A stretch of 64,000 nt of DNA from Rhipidocladum racemiflorum (lineage: Eukaryota > Streptophyta > Magnoliopsida > Poales > Poaceae), in contig CM070572.1 of NCBI GenBank assembly GCA_036346355.1, positions 36,679,944 to 36,743,943 of the forward strand. The letters run 5' to 3'. Both the position numbers and the translations under genes were made by a program. Each line of letters starts with the position of its first letter. Position 1 is the first letter of the stretch. Shown here one piece after another: positions 12,121 through 23,880 of the stretch. The notes under the pieces are model-generated. The model was not told where the DNA came from, did not search any database, and saw only the letters and a list, made by a program, of their open reading frames with translations.

Positions 12121-12760
12121 CCGAATTTTTTTTTTGAAAAGTGTCCCAAGACTTCTCAAAATTGCATATTAGTCTGTTTTTGGTGGAGTGGCCCCCGGAA
12201 CTTACGAAATTTAATTTTTCTCGCGAAGGTCACCCAAAAAATTATGGAAAGCTTTCTAAAATGCATATTAGTCCAATTTTTCCCCAAAAAGGCCCCAAGA
12301 AACCAAAATCTATTTTTTTCACAAAGGTCCCCCAAAATTATGAGTCACTTTTTGAAATTACATATTGGCCTGTTTCTTACAGGGAGACCCCTGAAACTAC
12401 CGAGATTTGTATCCTATAAAAAAATATGATATACTTTCTGAAAATACATATTAGTCCAATTATTTTCCGAAGAAGGCCCCAAAAATCCAGAATTTATTTT
12501 TTCCCACAAAGGCTTCGAACAATTATGAATCACTCTTTGAAATTACATATTAGCCCATTTTTAATAGGAAAACCCTGAAACGGGCAAAACTTGTTTTCTT
12601 TTGCCTAAATATGATAGCCTTTTCGAAAATACATATTAGTTCGTATTTTTTTATCCCCAAAGCTTCCAAAATTTCTTTTTTTTCGCAGATGCCTCCAGAA
12701 AAATACAAAAACCTTTCGAAGTTACGTACAAACCATATACATACAAATCCTTTTTGCAAA
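12121..12760 (+). repeat. Degenerate tandem repeat
   Basis: A block of 120-160 bp is repeated about four to five times with many changes. Each copy carries a CATATTAGTCC/CATATTGGCC word, a CCCCAAAA stretch, TTTTTTCxCAxAGG and an AATTATGAxTCACTTTTTGAA-like core. Short ORFs here overlap in several frames and are not genes. The wording resembles the repeats at 43.2-43.5 and 57.2-57.7 kb. Confidence 0.55.
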
Positions 12761-13003
12761 AGACACTAAAAAAACGAAATCACACGAATTTTTTCCGTCA
12801 GCCACGTGGCAGCTGGCGTGGCGTGCGCCGCACTCGCACATCTAGCTCTACTAAAATCTTTAAAGTTTTATGTGTCTTGATGGAATTATTAATAAAAATA
12901 GTTCTCTCCGTTGATTTTTATAAGGCATTCATGCATTTCGAGATTCTAAGTTTGTAAATATTGATCAACAAGTAGCCAACAATATATATTATATGACAAA
13001 AAA

Positions 13004-13642
13004 GTGAGACAGTTAGACTCGTATTTGAAAGCATTTTTTATGGTTATATTTTGTAGCTCTGAACAAAGTATTATAAAAGAAATTAATGGTCAAACTTTGA
13101 AGAAATTAACGGACAAATCTAAGGTTAGCTCAAACAAGAAAGGCTTAGGTTTTGATCCTTGTGCTTCATATGAAACTAAACCTCACACTGTTGTTCAGGC
13201 TCTTTGCAATGACAAAATTGAGATTCTTAATGAGCCTAAGAAAATTTGTTTTAGATCTGCTGGTCTTTTATCTTCCTCTGTGATGAATGCAAATTGTGCT
13301 TCTACTGTTAAAGCAAAACATCATGTTAAGTACAATTGCACTCATTGTGGTAGATATGGACATTTAGTAGATTTTTGCTTTAGGCTAGCCAAACAACAGA
13401 AAAAAGAAAAGAACAAGACTAGGTCTAATTTTAGACAGGCACACTTTGCTTCTCGTTATGTGCCTAGAGTGAAACAATCACCTTTTGTTGCTAAAAACAC
13501 GGGAAAGGTCAAATCTGGTTTTGTGCAGAAGAATGCTCGTGTTGTGCCTACTGTTGTGCGTTGTTTGTCTCAGTACTGGATTCCTAGACATTTTATTTCT
13601 AACCCCAGTACTGAGGCCTTGATATTTTCTGCTTCTATGTAG
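13004..13642 (+). pseudogene. copia gag C-terminal part with CCHC zinc knuckle
   Basis: A 212-codon frame rich in Lys and Ser contains the nucleocapsid knuckle CTHCGRYGHLVDFC near residue 110 (C-x2-C-x4-H-x4-C), preceded by the KVSSNKKGLGFDP segment seen in SIRE-type gag proteins. It ends at TAG 13640-13642. The same frame continues directly into the protease, so this stop separates gag from pol without a frameshift. The N-terminal part of gag is absent. Confidence 0.75.
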
Positions 13643-13810
13643 GCTTCTCACGCGAGGAAGGAGAACATATGGCTAGTGGATTCTGGATGCTCACGCCACA
13701 TGTTCAGTGATAAGTTTTGGTTCTCCTTCACTCGTGCATCTCGTGCTGAAAGTGTTACTTTTGGAGATACTTTTTCCACTTCTGTTGTGGCAAAAGGTAC
13801 AGTGAAGATA
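13643..13810 (+). pseudogene. copia protease N-terminal fragment
   Basis: In frame after the gag stop, the translation includes WLVDSGCSRHMFSD, the copia aspartic protease active site (Asp codon at 13679). Only about 50 codons remain recognisable before an internal deletion removes the rest of the protease and the integrase. Confidence 0.75.
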
Positions 13811-14310
13811 CAGATGCATATGTTCAAGGGGAGAGTATCTTTGTTCATGAAGACGACGACGATGATGATGTTGAGAATGAGGAAGGCCAGATATACAATT
13901 TGTTGTGTGCTTGTGTGCTCGTTTTCAAGCTTCCCCACGTGCTTCACATCGACAAGCTGTCAAGCAAATTTTTTAGGTATCTCCATGATACTCAAGATTA
14001 TGGCATTTGGCTTTTTACTTCCTCATGCATTAGTTTAAGAGCTTTTTCTGATGCTCACTTTGAAGGATGTAGAATTGATAGAAAAAGTACATCTATTTCA
14101 TGTCACTTCTTGGGTAATTCTCTTTCTTGAGCATATTGAGATCATATTTCACTTTCTTAGAGATCATGTAGAAAAAAGGAAATATTGTACTTCATCATGT
14201 GGATACTGAACATCAATTGGCAGACATTTTCACAAAACCTTTGTCTTCTTCTCGTTTTGCTTTTATTCGGGGAGAACTTGGGGTTGTTCACCCAACAGGC
14301 TTTTTTTGAG
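13811..14310 (+). pseudogene. Remnant of copia reverse transcriptase end and RNase H
   Basis: After an acidic hinge (an Asp run near 13855) the sequence jumps to the end of reverse transcriptase, then RNase H with SLRAFSDAHFEGCRIDRKST at about 14030-14090. The C-terminal motifs HHVDTEHQLADIFTKPL are readable across frames near 14195-14245. Several frame changes are present. This is a join of distant parts of pol, not an enzyme. Confidence 0.7.
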
Positions 14311-15388
14311 GGGGAGTTTGTGAAGACTTTTTTATTCTTTGTTTGCACATTTTTCTTTGTATTTCTTAAATGAAAAAACCAAAAAAAAGAGGAAAAATAT
14401 TGAAAAAGTAATTAGCATTATTTTTTGTTCGCATATGTTACTTGAAGCCATGATTATGCTACAAGGTCGTTGCAACTTTATCTCTATGCATATGTGGTGT
14501 AGTTTATGGCATGACTGTTTAAATGGAATGAAAACTTGAATTAAATCTTGTCATGGTTGAACTTTCTTAGCTATTTTGATCCTGCTCAAAAAGTGCTCAA
14601 TGTGAAAATTTTCAGAGTTAAAGAGCTAAAAGGTCAAAAAGTGATATTTGATAGATGCAAGATCAAGGTTATGCACTGGCGCACTTCTTCTTTACGAGAC
14701 TACTTATCATTGCACTTTGATATGAACTTGGAAGAGGTTGTGTATGACCGAAAACATGAAACCTTAAGCTCATTGGTTGGCATGGTAGAAAAGTAAGGCT
14801 GATGGTGCATATAATTTCTTGCATTTTTGTACTCTGTTGGAATCAAGCAATAAATCAGCTTTTCAAGCACCAATGAAGTGCACAAAAAATACAATGTTTT
14901 CAGTTTTTGAGATAGTTGAGAAAGGGAGATTATACCATGCAAAAAATCGTTAATAGTACTTAATTTCTAGTTATGCTTACTCTACATTGTCCATGTTTAG
15001 ATTTGAGGGTGCAAGTACTTTTGATAGCATGACTTGGAGGATGTTACATTTGTGGATGATTTGTAATGCTCATTACATAAACAAATGACAAATTCAAAAC
15101 AAACAAAAAAATTGTTCTCTCTTTTGTATTCTTGATTAATCCATTGTCAAAGGGGGACAATTTTGGACACGTTGCACATTCACACACATTTTTCTTCTTA
15201 GGGGGAGATTTTTCTTATTTTCACCTAAGGATAGTTTTTCACTTTGCATGTTTGTTAAAGGGGGAGATTTTGTGTTTTTCACTTTGGGTTTTGATTTTAA
15301 ACTTCTTGATTTCAAAAATACCTTTTTGAAGTGAATGCCAATATTCAATTCTTAGTGGTGTTGCCAATGTTTTCATCAAGGGAGAGAT
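14311..15388 (+). other. Non-coding tract between copia pol and the 3' LTR
   Basis: The tract begins with GAGGGGGAGTTTGTGAAG right after the pol remnant and ends with AAGGGAGAGA just before the LTR. In between are further AAGGGGGAGA-type purine runs (near 15150, 15200 and 15258). Long tracts between pol and LTR are known in SIRE-like elements and sometimes hold an envelope-like frame. I see no convincing one here. Confidence 0.55.
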
Positions 15389-15549
15389 TGTGAAATCATG
15401 TGATGAAAAATTGGCTTAGTGATGAATTTGGTTTTGCAAAGTGTTTGTGCTCATGGCATGTGTGGTGCTTGTGCATGTGTTGTCTCATTTGATCATTCGA
15501 TACACTTGTGCATGTGCTTAACTAAGTTTCCAGGATACAAAGAATTTTG

Positions 15550-16165
15550 CATTTGCGTCGGACTAAGTTTTGGAGAAACAGAGTGTTTTCCTTTTGTGTG
15601 GGACCAAGTTGGACGTTTGCGCCGGACCAACTTTTCGGTCCGTCGTGAACGTGAAAAAGGGACTTTGCGCCGGACCAAAGTAGGAGTCTTTTTCATGTGT
15701 ACGCCGGACCAATTTCTTCAGTTCGTTGTGAACGTGCATTTGAGGCCTTTGTGCCGAACCATTTTTTGAAGAAACCGAGCTTGGCACGTTTGCATCGGAC
15801 CATTTTTTTCGGTCCGTCGTGAATGTGTTTTTGAGGGAATTGTGCCGGACCAAGTTTCTTGAAAAACAGTAAGTTTTACATATACGCCGGACCAAATTTT
15901 TTGGTTCGTCGTGAATGGCATTTTTTAGGTGTGATTTCGCATGTACGCTGGACCAAACTTTTTGGTCCACCATGAACATGAGTTTGAGGCTTTTTCGCCG
16001 GACCAAATTCTTCATTTAACCGAGAGTTTGACGTGTACGCCGGACCAAGTTTTCGGTCCACCGTGAACTACGTCGGACCAATGTTTCGGTCCGGTGTGAA
16101 CTTGGAAATTAGTGTTAATTTCATGTGTGCGCCGGACTAGGTGTTTTGGTCCGGCGTGAATGGCT
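15550..16165 (+). repeat. Array of GGACC hairpins within the copia LTR
   Basis: I count about 13 copies of a CGCCGGACCAA-like word and about 9 of the complementary TTGGTCCGTCGTGAAC-like word, mostly alternating with spacing of 15-40 bases. Many adjacent pairs form short hairpins with loops of only a few bases, for example 15616-15645 and 16035-16065. Variants with CGTCG, CGGCG and CACCG in the right arm occur. Confidence 0.75.
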
Positions 16166-16515
16166 TTTTCTAGGGTTTGGTTCTTGTGTTTGAATCAAAT
16201 TGGTTTTGGTTTGATTTGGTGATTATGAAATTCGTGTGGATTTCATAATGCTTGTTTTGATCTTATGCAATGCTCGTGTGAGTAGTTGCATGGACTAATG
16301 TTGAGTCAAGTCGCAGACTTGTACTCGGAATTGTTCTGTGGTTTGCTCATGTTCAGGTGTTGCTCGAGGGCGAACGTGGTCGATGACGGGACCGAAACTA
16401 GGTTCATGGAGGAACTGAGGTTCGCGACTAGGTTCAGGGAGGAATCGAGGTCCTAGTGGTCGAGAATGTCATGCGGGACGTTCGGGCTAGAGAACGGTGC
16501 ACATGAAGACTAGTC

Positions 16516-16605
16516 AGTCACGTGAGTATGGCAGGTGGGTCGTACGCGTGCAGAGTTGTTAGTCACGTGAGTATGGCAGGTGAGCCATACGCGTGCAGAG
16601 TTGTA
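16516..16605 (+). repeat. 45-bp direct duplication with CACGTG G-boxes
   Basis: Two adjacent 45-bp copies begin AGTCACGTGAGTATGGCAGG at 16516 and 16561 and differ at three or four bases. Each contains CACGTG, the plant G-box core, and TACGCGTG. They lie about 80 bp upstream of the LTR TATA box, the usual place for enhancer-like elements. Confidence 0.75.
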
Positions 16606-16684
16606 ATCGTTTGGGGTAGCTTGCATATATTGGGCCATGTTGGACCAAGTGGATATGCATGCGTACTCTGCTAGGGTTGCTCAC

Positions 16685-16692
16685 TATAAATA
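16685..16692 (+). promoter_or_regulatory. LTR TATA box
   Basis: TATAAATA in the context CACTATAAATAGGGGGAGG, inside the copia LTR and downstream of the duplicated G-box segment. Confidence 0.7.
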
Positions 16693-17385
16693 GGGGGAGG
16701 TGTCCCCTGTTTATGGTGTAGAGCGCAGAGCCAGGGCGTTTTTCCCAAGAGCTGTGTTTTAGGGTTTGTACTCTTTTGATGGAGTATTTTAGACAAAAAG
16801 AAATAAAAGATCAATTCCTTTCAGATCCTCTGCGTGCTACAGTAATCTCAAAGCTACAATGCACGCGTTGTTACAATATTCTCTGTTTTGGTTTTTGTTT
16901 GCTCGTCTGTTCTGGTTCTAGATTGGTTCTTTGTCTACTTTGTTTCTTTGAGTTTCGTCTTGATTTGATCCATCCAAAACCTTTCTAGGGCTTTGATTTA
17001 GAGTTCCTCAAAGTTTAGTTGGTTAATCTTTTGAAGATTTTGCTTAATCATGAAATTGATGTTAGATCAATTCTCGTCATATTCTATCATATTAAGCTTA
17101 TAAGGTTCGTAACTTTTGATCCATAAGTCCGATCGAGCTGATTCTTTTTCTGTTAGATTCGTATTAAAATATAGTTTCTTGTGTTCAAATTTTAGATCAA
17201 TCCGACGGTTGGATCTCCAGAAATTCACTTTTTACCGAATGTTTGTCAATCTATTTTTGCTTGATCCGAAGCAATTATGTGGTTCCGAATTGGGGTGATT
17301 TTTTAGTAGATCAAAATTTTGTTTTTAGCTTACGCGCAATCATTCACCCCCCTCTGATTGTTATATTCATTTATATCGATCCTAC

Positions 17386-19454
17386 GAGAAACTTGATGTT
17401 CAAAAATTGGTCGCTGCTGAGGGCAGTTGTGGTAATCTACTGATTAGGGCTAGTTAATAGCCAAATTAAACTATGTCCATAACTAAAAAAAGCTAGATAA
17501 TTTTTTCAAGATTACAGAGATGCTATGGTTTACTATGTTTGGAGTTGTGTAAAAATGGTTATGAAATTGTGAAGTCTACTATCCAATAAAACAACATATC
17601 AGCCGTCGGGGTTGAAAATGAGTGGTTAAATAAATTAATGGAGAAATATGGATAACTAGAAAATTGTAGGTAATCTTTTTTAGTTTTCAGAAAACGTAGA
17701 TTTGTTAAGCTTGGTCTACCAAGCTAGGAGTTATGGTATTCCGACCACTGGGATAGCAAACGGTAAACTGTCCAGTGAGGAAGAAAGTTAAGTCTGGGGT
17801 TGTGCATAGATGCAATGTTGTTATGTTTGATGCTTGTACTATTATAGCATTATTTTGATATAGTTTTACCTATTATAGGATGTGTGACTACGGGTTTGGC
17901 TTCAACCTCACGTTATTCCACCCCCTGGGTAAAAAAGAAAGTGAACATGAATGCTCATGGCATGTGTGGTGCTTTACATGGTAAGTTCTCATTTATTATG
18001 AAATATGATGTGCTGTAATGATGAGAATGGTGGAGAAGATGAAATATGTTGATAACTCATGTATTTGCATATGTGCATTAATGATGCAAAAAAGTGACTT
18101 GTGTGGGCCTCTATGACCTACTCGGTGTAGACATGAAAGAGCTACTCCGGTAGGCACCTCCACGGGATGGAGTGTATGAGAGGGTGCGGCATCAACAGGT
18201 GTGCACTCAGCGATACCGATATTTCGAAAGCATGTTATCCAGGCGTACCCAAGTACGAAGACTCGGGCGTTCTTGGGCACTTTGTTCCAAGATTTAAGGC
18301 GTTCTTGGGCACTTTGTTCCAAGATTTAATAATGTTTGTTGTTGATTACATTCCTATACAAATTATTGTCTTGGATGACTTAGTAGTGATGATAATTATT
18401 TAGGTTGCTTGTTGAAATTATGGTTAATGTTATGGTAATAGTGATGAAGAAGTTTATGGTGGTAATATCTTGAGCACTTATTGTGCTGGGGTATTACGAA
18501 GTGTTTGATGAATTTTTGGCTAGAATCCTAGGCCATGGTTAAAATTACCAGATAAGAAGACGACCGCCTAATAGTATCATCGCTGACAAGCCTCATCGCA
18601 CCACATTGGATGAATTTTATGCTAGAACCCTAGATTTTGCTACAAATAACTGGCTAGGTTTTTGAACCCTAGATATGAAAACCCATATTTTCGAACATTT
18701 GTACAGCAGCTACGTAACTCATCTGAATCACCGTAGTGTGGTCATCGCCCCCCAAAAAAGTTGGTTGCACGAGATGTTGCTGGGAGACGCGCCCGCTTCG
18801 CTTGCCTCAGCTTCACTTCTCCGCTCTAGTGGGGAATATGTGTTCGTGGAGGGAATGGTTGACTAGGGCGATCGAGTGGATGTGGTGTATAGATGCGTAG
18901 ATGGATTTATGATAGGGGGACGGTGGATGAAAGCATATAATGGGAGACGATAGAATCGGACATCCCTATTGGGAAAATTGCGGTATTAGCAAATTTCTAT
19001 TTACTTTAATTCCAAGCATAATTAATAACTAGAGGATAACAATATCATAAAAAGCATAGATATTGAACCATGATATTATATAATATCAAAGAATAAGAAC
19101 AACTCATATTCAAGTAGCTAAACATGTATATGACAATGAACAGAAACAATGACTATAAACTAGCCACAAATGCTCAAGTTGATTAAAAGTTGTTCTTAGA
19201 TGTCAGGAAGCCTTAATTACAAGACCATTTTGCCACTATGGAAAAGATCATAGACTAATTTGTGACAACCTTTCTAATCAGGTTTACTCCAACAGGTTTT
19301 AGTGCTTGTTGATTAAAATGATATGCAATCAAACACACACACACACACACACACACATACGGTAGCGCTATTCTATGCGTGCGCGCAGAGTTACTTATTT
19401 TACGAGCTAACCGTAACTCCGGGGAAGCACGTTCAAACTATCCACATACACTAA
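17386..19454. other. Repeat-derived DNA with no intact gene
   Basis: Around 18120-18220 the sequence, read on the minus strand, resembles part of the gypsy solo LTR at 21440-21500 (shared CATCCCGT...GGTGCCTAC words), so 17.7-18.5 kb may be a diverged LTR relative. A 32-bp direct tandem duplication (GGCGTTCTTGGGCACTTTGT...) starts at 18266 and 18298. A CA microsatellite is at 19333-19357. ORFs here are short and have no recognisable domains. Confidence 0.4.
19333..19357. repeat. (AC)n microsatellite
   Basis: An uninterrupted AC dinucleotide run of about 12 units just outside the left arm of the foldback element. Confidence 0.9.
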
Positions 19455-19880
19455 ACAATAACTTGGACAACCAAATAATAAATATGTGTTTTATTTGTAC
19501 ATGAATCTTTATTTCTTTAATTTAGCCATTACTTTTTATTGGCATCTCGGATTCACAAACGGTTTTCACCAATTGCTTACTGAAGATAAAAGCGAAAAAA
19601 TGATATAAGTCTCACCGCTAAACGTTGGATATGTTTCTATTTACTATCCACAAAATAGTATTTTACTAGCTATTACACAAGATCTTACTATACTGAAATG
19701 AAGTGAACTATTAGAACAATAATTTAGTTCCGTTTGTCGGTCCTGTACTAAAATGTTATGTAGACAATCATAAATGTTACTGTAATAGATGGTAAAATTA
19801 AATGAGAACCATTCATAAAATGTTATGCATATGTTCAATAATAAAGTTACACACATCATTAATTTAGTGTTCATTTGGTA

Positions 19881-20243
19881 ATAAACCACCCTTATCGTGT
19901 AAACTCTGCAAAAATCACATGTAAAACTTTTGAAAAATTCTCAAAAAATTACCACATGTAAGGGAGGTGAGCTTCTACAATCATGGAAAATTAAAAGAGC
20001 AAAATCAATAGCATTTGAAAGATATGAAATGGACAAACAGCAGATGAATAGTGCTAAACTGTGATAAATCATTATTAGCATAATTTGTCTTTTTTATATC
20101 TTTCAAATAAGATTGATTTTGGTCTTTAAATTTTATAAGGTTGTATAACCTCACCTCCCATATGTATGGTAATTTTTTGAGAATTTTTTAAAACTTGTAG
20201 ATATGGTTTTCATGAATTTTACACGATAAAAATGGTTTACACA
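19881..20243. repeat. Foldback block, copy A
   Basis: The left half begins AAACCACCCTTATCGTGTAA and the right half ends with the complement TTTACACGATAAAAATGGTTT. Inner parts (GGAGGTGAGCTTCTACAA against TTGTATAACCTCACCTCC, and GAAAGATATGAAAT against its complement) also pair. It is related to copy B and to an independent copy at 33380-33719. Confidence 0.7.
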
Positions 20244-20955
20244 TGATATGTTGTGTTTTACTATCGAAAAAATAACAGTGTACTAGCTCTTACACAAGAT
20301 GTTACTATATAGAAATGAAGTGAATTATCAAAACAAGAAATTAGTTCTATTTGTTGACCCTGTAGTAAAATGTTATGTGGACGAAAGTAAATATTACTAT
20401 AATAGATGGTAAAATCAAATGAAAATCATTCGTAAAATATTATGCATCTGGTCAGCAGTAAAATCTTACAAATATCAGTAATTTGGTGCTCATTTGGCAG
20501 TAAGCCATCCATGAAAATAACATGTACAAGTTTTGAAAATTTTTTAAAAAAATTATCACACATAGGAAGTGAGCGTCTACAACCTTGCAAAATTTGAAGA
20601 CCAAACTCAGTAGCATTTGAAATATATGAAATTGACAAGTAGTGGATGAATAGTGCTAAAATGCAATAAAATCACTATTTAGTTGAATTTGTCTTTTTCA
20701 TATATTTCAAATGATATTGATGAAAGGATCGGATTGGCCTAGAGGGGGTGTGAATAGGCAACTTTAAAAAACTTAATCACTGAACTAAGCAACTAATTGA
20801 CAGATAAGAACAAATAAAACTTTTTGAGCACCAATTTGCAGAGAACAAGTATCAAGATGCAAAAATAAATGCATAAACAAATAAACCACAGGGACAAGAG
20901 AATTTTTCACCGAGGTTCAGAGATAAATCTCCTACGTCCCCGTTAGAGCACTTCC

Positions 20956-22942
20956 TGTAACACCCCGGCATCTAGTATGCCCGAATGCTACCAAACATAG
21001 ACTAAACAACACCCAAAATACCACTAATAAATACAAATTACAGCAAAGGAGCAAATGCTAAAACCGAAAATTTCGGCAACATCTCCTTTGTTTTAACATG
21101 ATTTGAGACAATAACAATAACAGGCAAGTAATAGCATATCATAAGACATCTAAAGAAGCAATGTAAATGGATATAACAACAACATAAGGCAATAATATCA
21201 AATCCAACCACTCCATAAACTATAACGAAGCAAATAAGGGACACAACCACACAATTTAATCCATACACCAAGATTCATGGCACTATTATTATGATCATGG
21301 CTCAAATTGGTAAATGTGACTGGAACTACGTGAAGACGTGTAGCTATTGCCCCTTCTCACATGCCGGTATCATGGTACCTAAAATAAACATAAAACAAAG
21401 GACATGTCTCCTCAACGCAAATACCGGTATTGCCGAGCACACCCGTCGGCGTGCACCCACGTCCCCCTTCCATCCCGTAGATGGAGGGTGCCTACTCCTC
21501 GCTTCCACTCACCGCGTGGGTGGAATCACGAGGTAGGTCTTACATCCATGGCGCTCCGGATTAGTCATAACTTTTTCACCGACCTTACCGAAATAGTTAT
21601 GACGTTCTCACCGACCGGACCAAGTTTCATTCCATGTATGCAACATATGCCATAATCATTAACCATAAACCAATGCATAGCATCTTAACATACCCTTTTT
21701 ATCATATCATAGCAAACACTAAGCATGGCAAGATAGCATAACATGGAAACAATTGCATCTAGTCAGGACAAGCAAATAAACCACATGCTACCCATCCCGA
21801 TACACTTGCCTTAACCTCGGACGACGGATTGGCAGGATGAGGAGGGCACTCCCGGGGTCACACAACCTACACATAGATGCCACACAATCACAACGTGCCC
21901 ACAAAACAGTACGCCATTGCCCATCTACCCCGATATCTCAAACTACTCCCAAAAAAGAAAAACAGAGAATCTGTCCCCCCACCGGGACAGCAGACTTCAA
22001 ACTATCATAACTTTAGATCTAGGACTCGAATCGATTAAACGAGTACATCCTCACGTATCTTAGGAAATTTCCTAACTGTTTCAAAGTATATGGAAAAGCT
22101 GATTCGGAATCTAAAGTTGTCTAATCTACAAAACTCTACGTTCTGTCCCAGCTACGTCACAGATTTGAATACATTTGGTAAATCGAGCATAACTTTCAAA
22201 CGGCTGGGCGGAATTGGACGCTCTTTATGTCCACTGAAAGGTACTGAAGTTACCTACAACTTTCTCAACAGGCGGCCAACCAAATTCCGAATCTAAGGTT
22301 GCGAAAACGCAAACCCTAGGTCGACTGCACAATCTGCCCAAGCAGAGAGCGTGGCAAACTCTAGTTTTCATCTAATCTACCCAATCACAGCACCACCACT
22401 TGATCTAAAAGCATCTAAATACCCTCTATCATAGCACCTAGACCAACCCCAAGGATTCCCCTAGCCATACCTTCGCTCGACGAACGATGAACCGACGAAT
22501 CTCCTCCCGGTTCACGCGATCTCCTTCCTCGCTCCAAATCCACCGGATCTCCTCGTCGCGGGGCTTCCCGAAGGATGGATCAACGGGATGGCGAGGTGGG
22601 GATCTCCTCTAGGGCAACAAGGGGGGTGGAGAGGGGAGGGGAGAGGTGGTAGCGCCATGGGGGAAGATGGAGAGGAAGGGGAAGGGTGGAGGCGCATGGG
22701 GGGGCTAGAGGGTGGCGGCTAGGGTTGGGAAAGGGAGTGGGGGCACACCAAGGGGTGGGGGCCAGATTTGGTTGCCCAAAAGTCCCCCCCTTGGGCCCAA
22801 ACCCTTCCACCGGAGGCCCAACTCAACCCCCAAGGCCCAAAGTCCCCTGGAGAGGCCCAAACACCCGAAAACGGCCCAAAAACACGCTATAAAGTCGTAC
22901 CAAAATGCCGAATTCTAAAATGTCATATTCTGGGGTGTCACA
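20956..22942. repeat. gypsy-type solo LTR with CTTCC duplication, nested in the copia solo LTR
   Basis: The LTR begins TGTAACACCCCGGCATC and ends CTGGGGTGTCACA, with inverted TGT...ACA termini. CTTCC is duplicated at 20951-20955 and 22943-22947. The 1987-bp LTR has a GC-rich right third (22440-22870) with proline-rich spurious ORFs. Because it interrupts the copia solo LTR, it is the younger insertion. The transcription direction is not certain. Confidence 0.85.
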
Positions 22943-23454
22943 CTTCCTCAGAAGAATTGCTCCACCAGCAACTGACAGCTGCAGTTCTGGTTTTATCACT
23001 ATTGTGACTCTTTCACCACTCCGGTGAGGTGAGTCCCAACCTCTCACAAAGGTAGTGGCCTTCTACAAGCTCAGTTGGATAGGTCGCACTATCATCACCA
23101 CCCAGCCGTCTAGGAACAGCTAGTTCCAAGAGTAATAGACCATCCACATGCCCTGTCTCTTGGTTCACTAGACACTCTGAAACTAGACTGTACTTGGAGC
23201 AATGAAATGTGTTGGATTTTGAGTGATCAGAGTTTAAGCTTGGTCTCTTTGATGGCTTTAGAGCTTTTGGGATACTAAGATGTCAAAGAGATGAAAAGTT
23301 CTTTTTCTGGTAACCCTTTGAACGGCTTATATAGGCTACAGGAAGTATATAGCTGTTATTGGCAAAAAGTAGCCGTTTGGCAATGTCAGAATGAAAAGAC
23401 AGAACAAAATGATTGCTTCTGACAGGGTATAAAACAAATTCCAATAAGCTCTAT

Positions 23455-23880
23455 ACACGCCGGACCGATTTTGATGAAAGTCCCATTTGCGCCAGACCAA
23501 TTTGAGTTGGTCCGTCGTGCACAGGTTTTGAGCACAAATCAGTCCGTCGTGAAACAAGGTAATACACGTTTGCGCCGGACCCAAAAATTTAGTCCGTCGC
23601 AGATGGAAATCTTACTGGTTGTGATTTGAGAATAAGTTTGGTTTCAACAACAAGTTCCAGTAAGTTTCACGTTTGCGCCGGACCGGAAAAGGAGTCCGTC
23701 GTAGACTAGCAAACATGGTCCGGCGTAAACAGCACACGCTTGGTTTGGATTTAAAGAAACTGTTCATCTGCACCGGACCAAAAAACTTGGTCCGGCGTGA
23801 ACGGTGCACGCTTGGTTTGAGTTCAGATAAAATGTCTTTAACACCGGACTAAGAAGTGTTTTGGTCCGGCGTGAAAGTGA
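23455..23880. repeat. Second GGACC hairpin array, inside the copia solo LTR
   Basis: About six CGCCGGACC-like and seven GGTCCGTCG/GGTCCGGCG-like words alternate here, for example 23491-23520 and 23771-23800. On the plus strand they read in the same orientation as the array at 15550-16165, yet this LTR lies on the minus strand. Relative to its LTR the module is therefore reversed. Confidence 0.7.

Larger units (their letters stand above)
13000..17385 (+). mobile_element. Truncated, internally deleted Ty1/copia (SIRE/Maximus-like) element with its 3' LTR
   Basis: Domain order on the plus strand is end of gag with a zinc knuckle, protease start, the very end of reverse transcriptase, the RNase H C-terminus, a 1.1 kb non-coding tract with purine-rich motifs, then a ~2 kb LTR. 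Integrase and most of reverse transcriptase are missing, and no 5' LTR or 5' gag is present. The left boundary near 13000 is approximate. Confidence 0.75.
15389..17385 (+). repeat. 3' LTR of the copia element
   Basis: The LTR begins TGTGAAATCATGTGATG right after the purine tract and contains, in order, a hairpin array, a duplicated G-box segment, a TATA box at 16685 and a transcribed leader. It ends near ATTCACCCCCCTCTGATTG...ATCCTAC, a typical 3' end for this group. The exact right border is uncertain because no partner LTR is present. Confidence 0.6.

Noticed and set aside
12115..12429. Two overlapping ORFs of 104 and 92 codons
   Set aside because: They are open in different frames through the degenerate tandem repeat, and neither shows a protein-like pattern.
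22512..22918. Several proline- and glycine-rich ORFs on both strands
   Set aside because: They come from the GC-rich end of the gypsy solo LTR and overlap in many frames.
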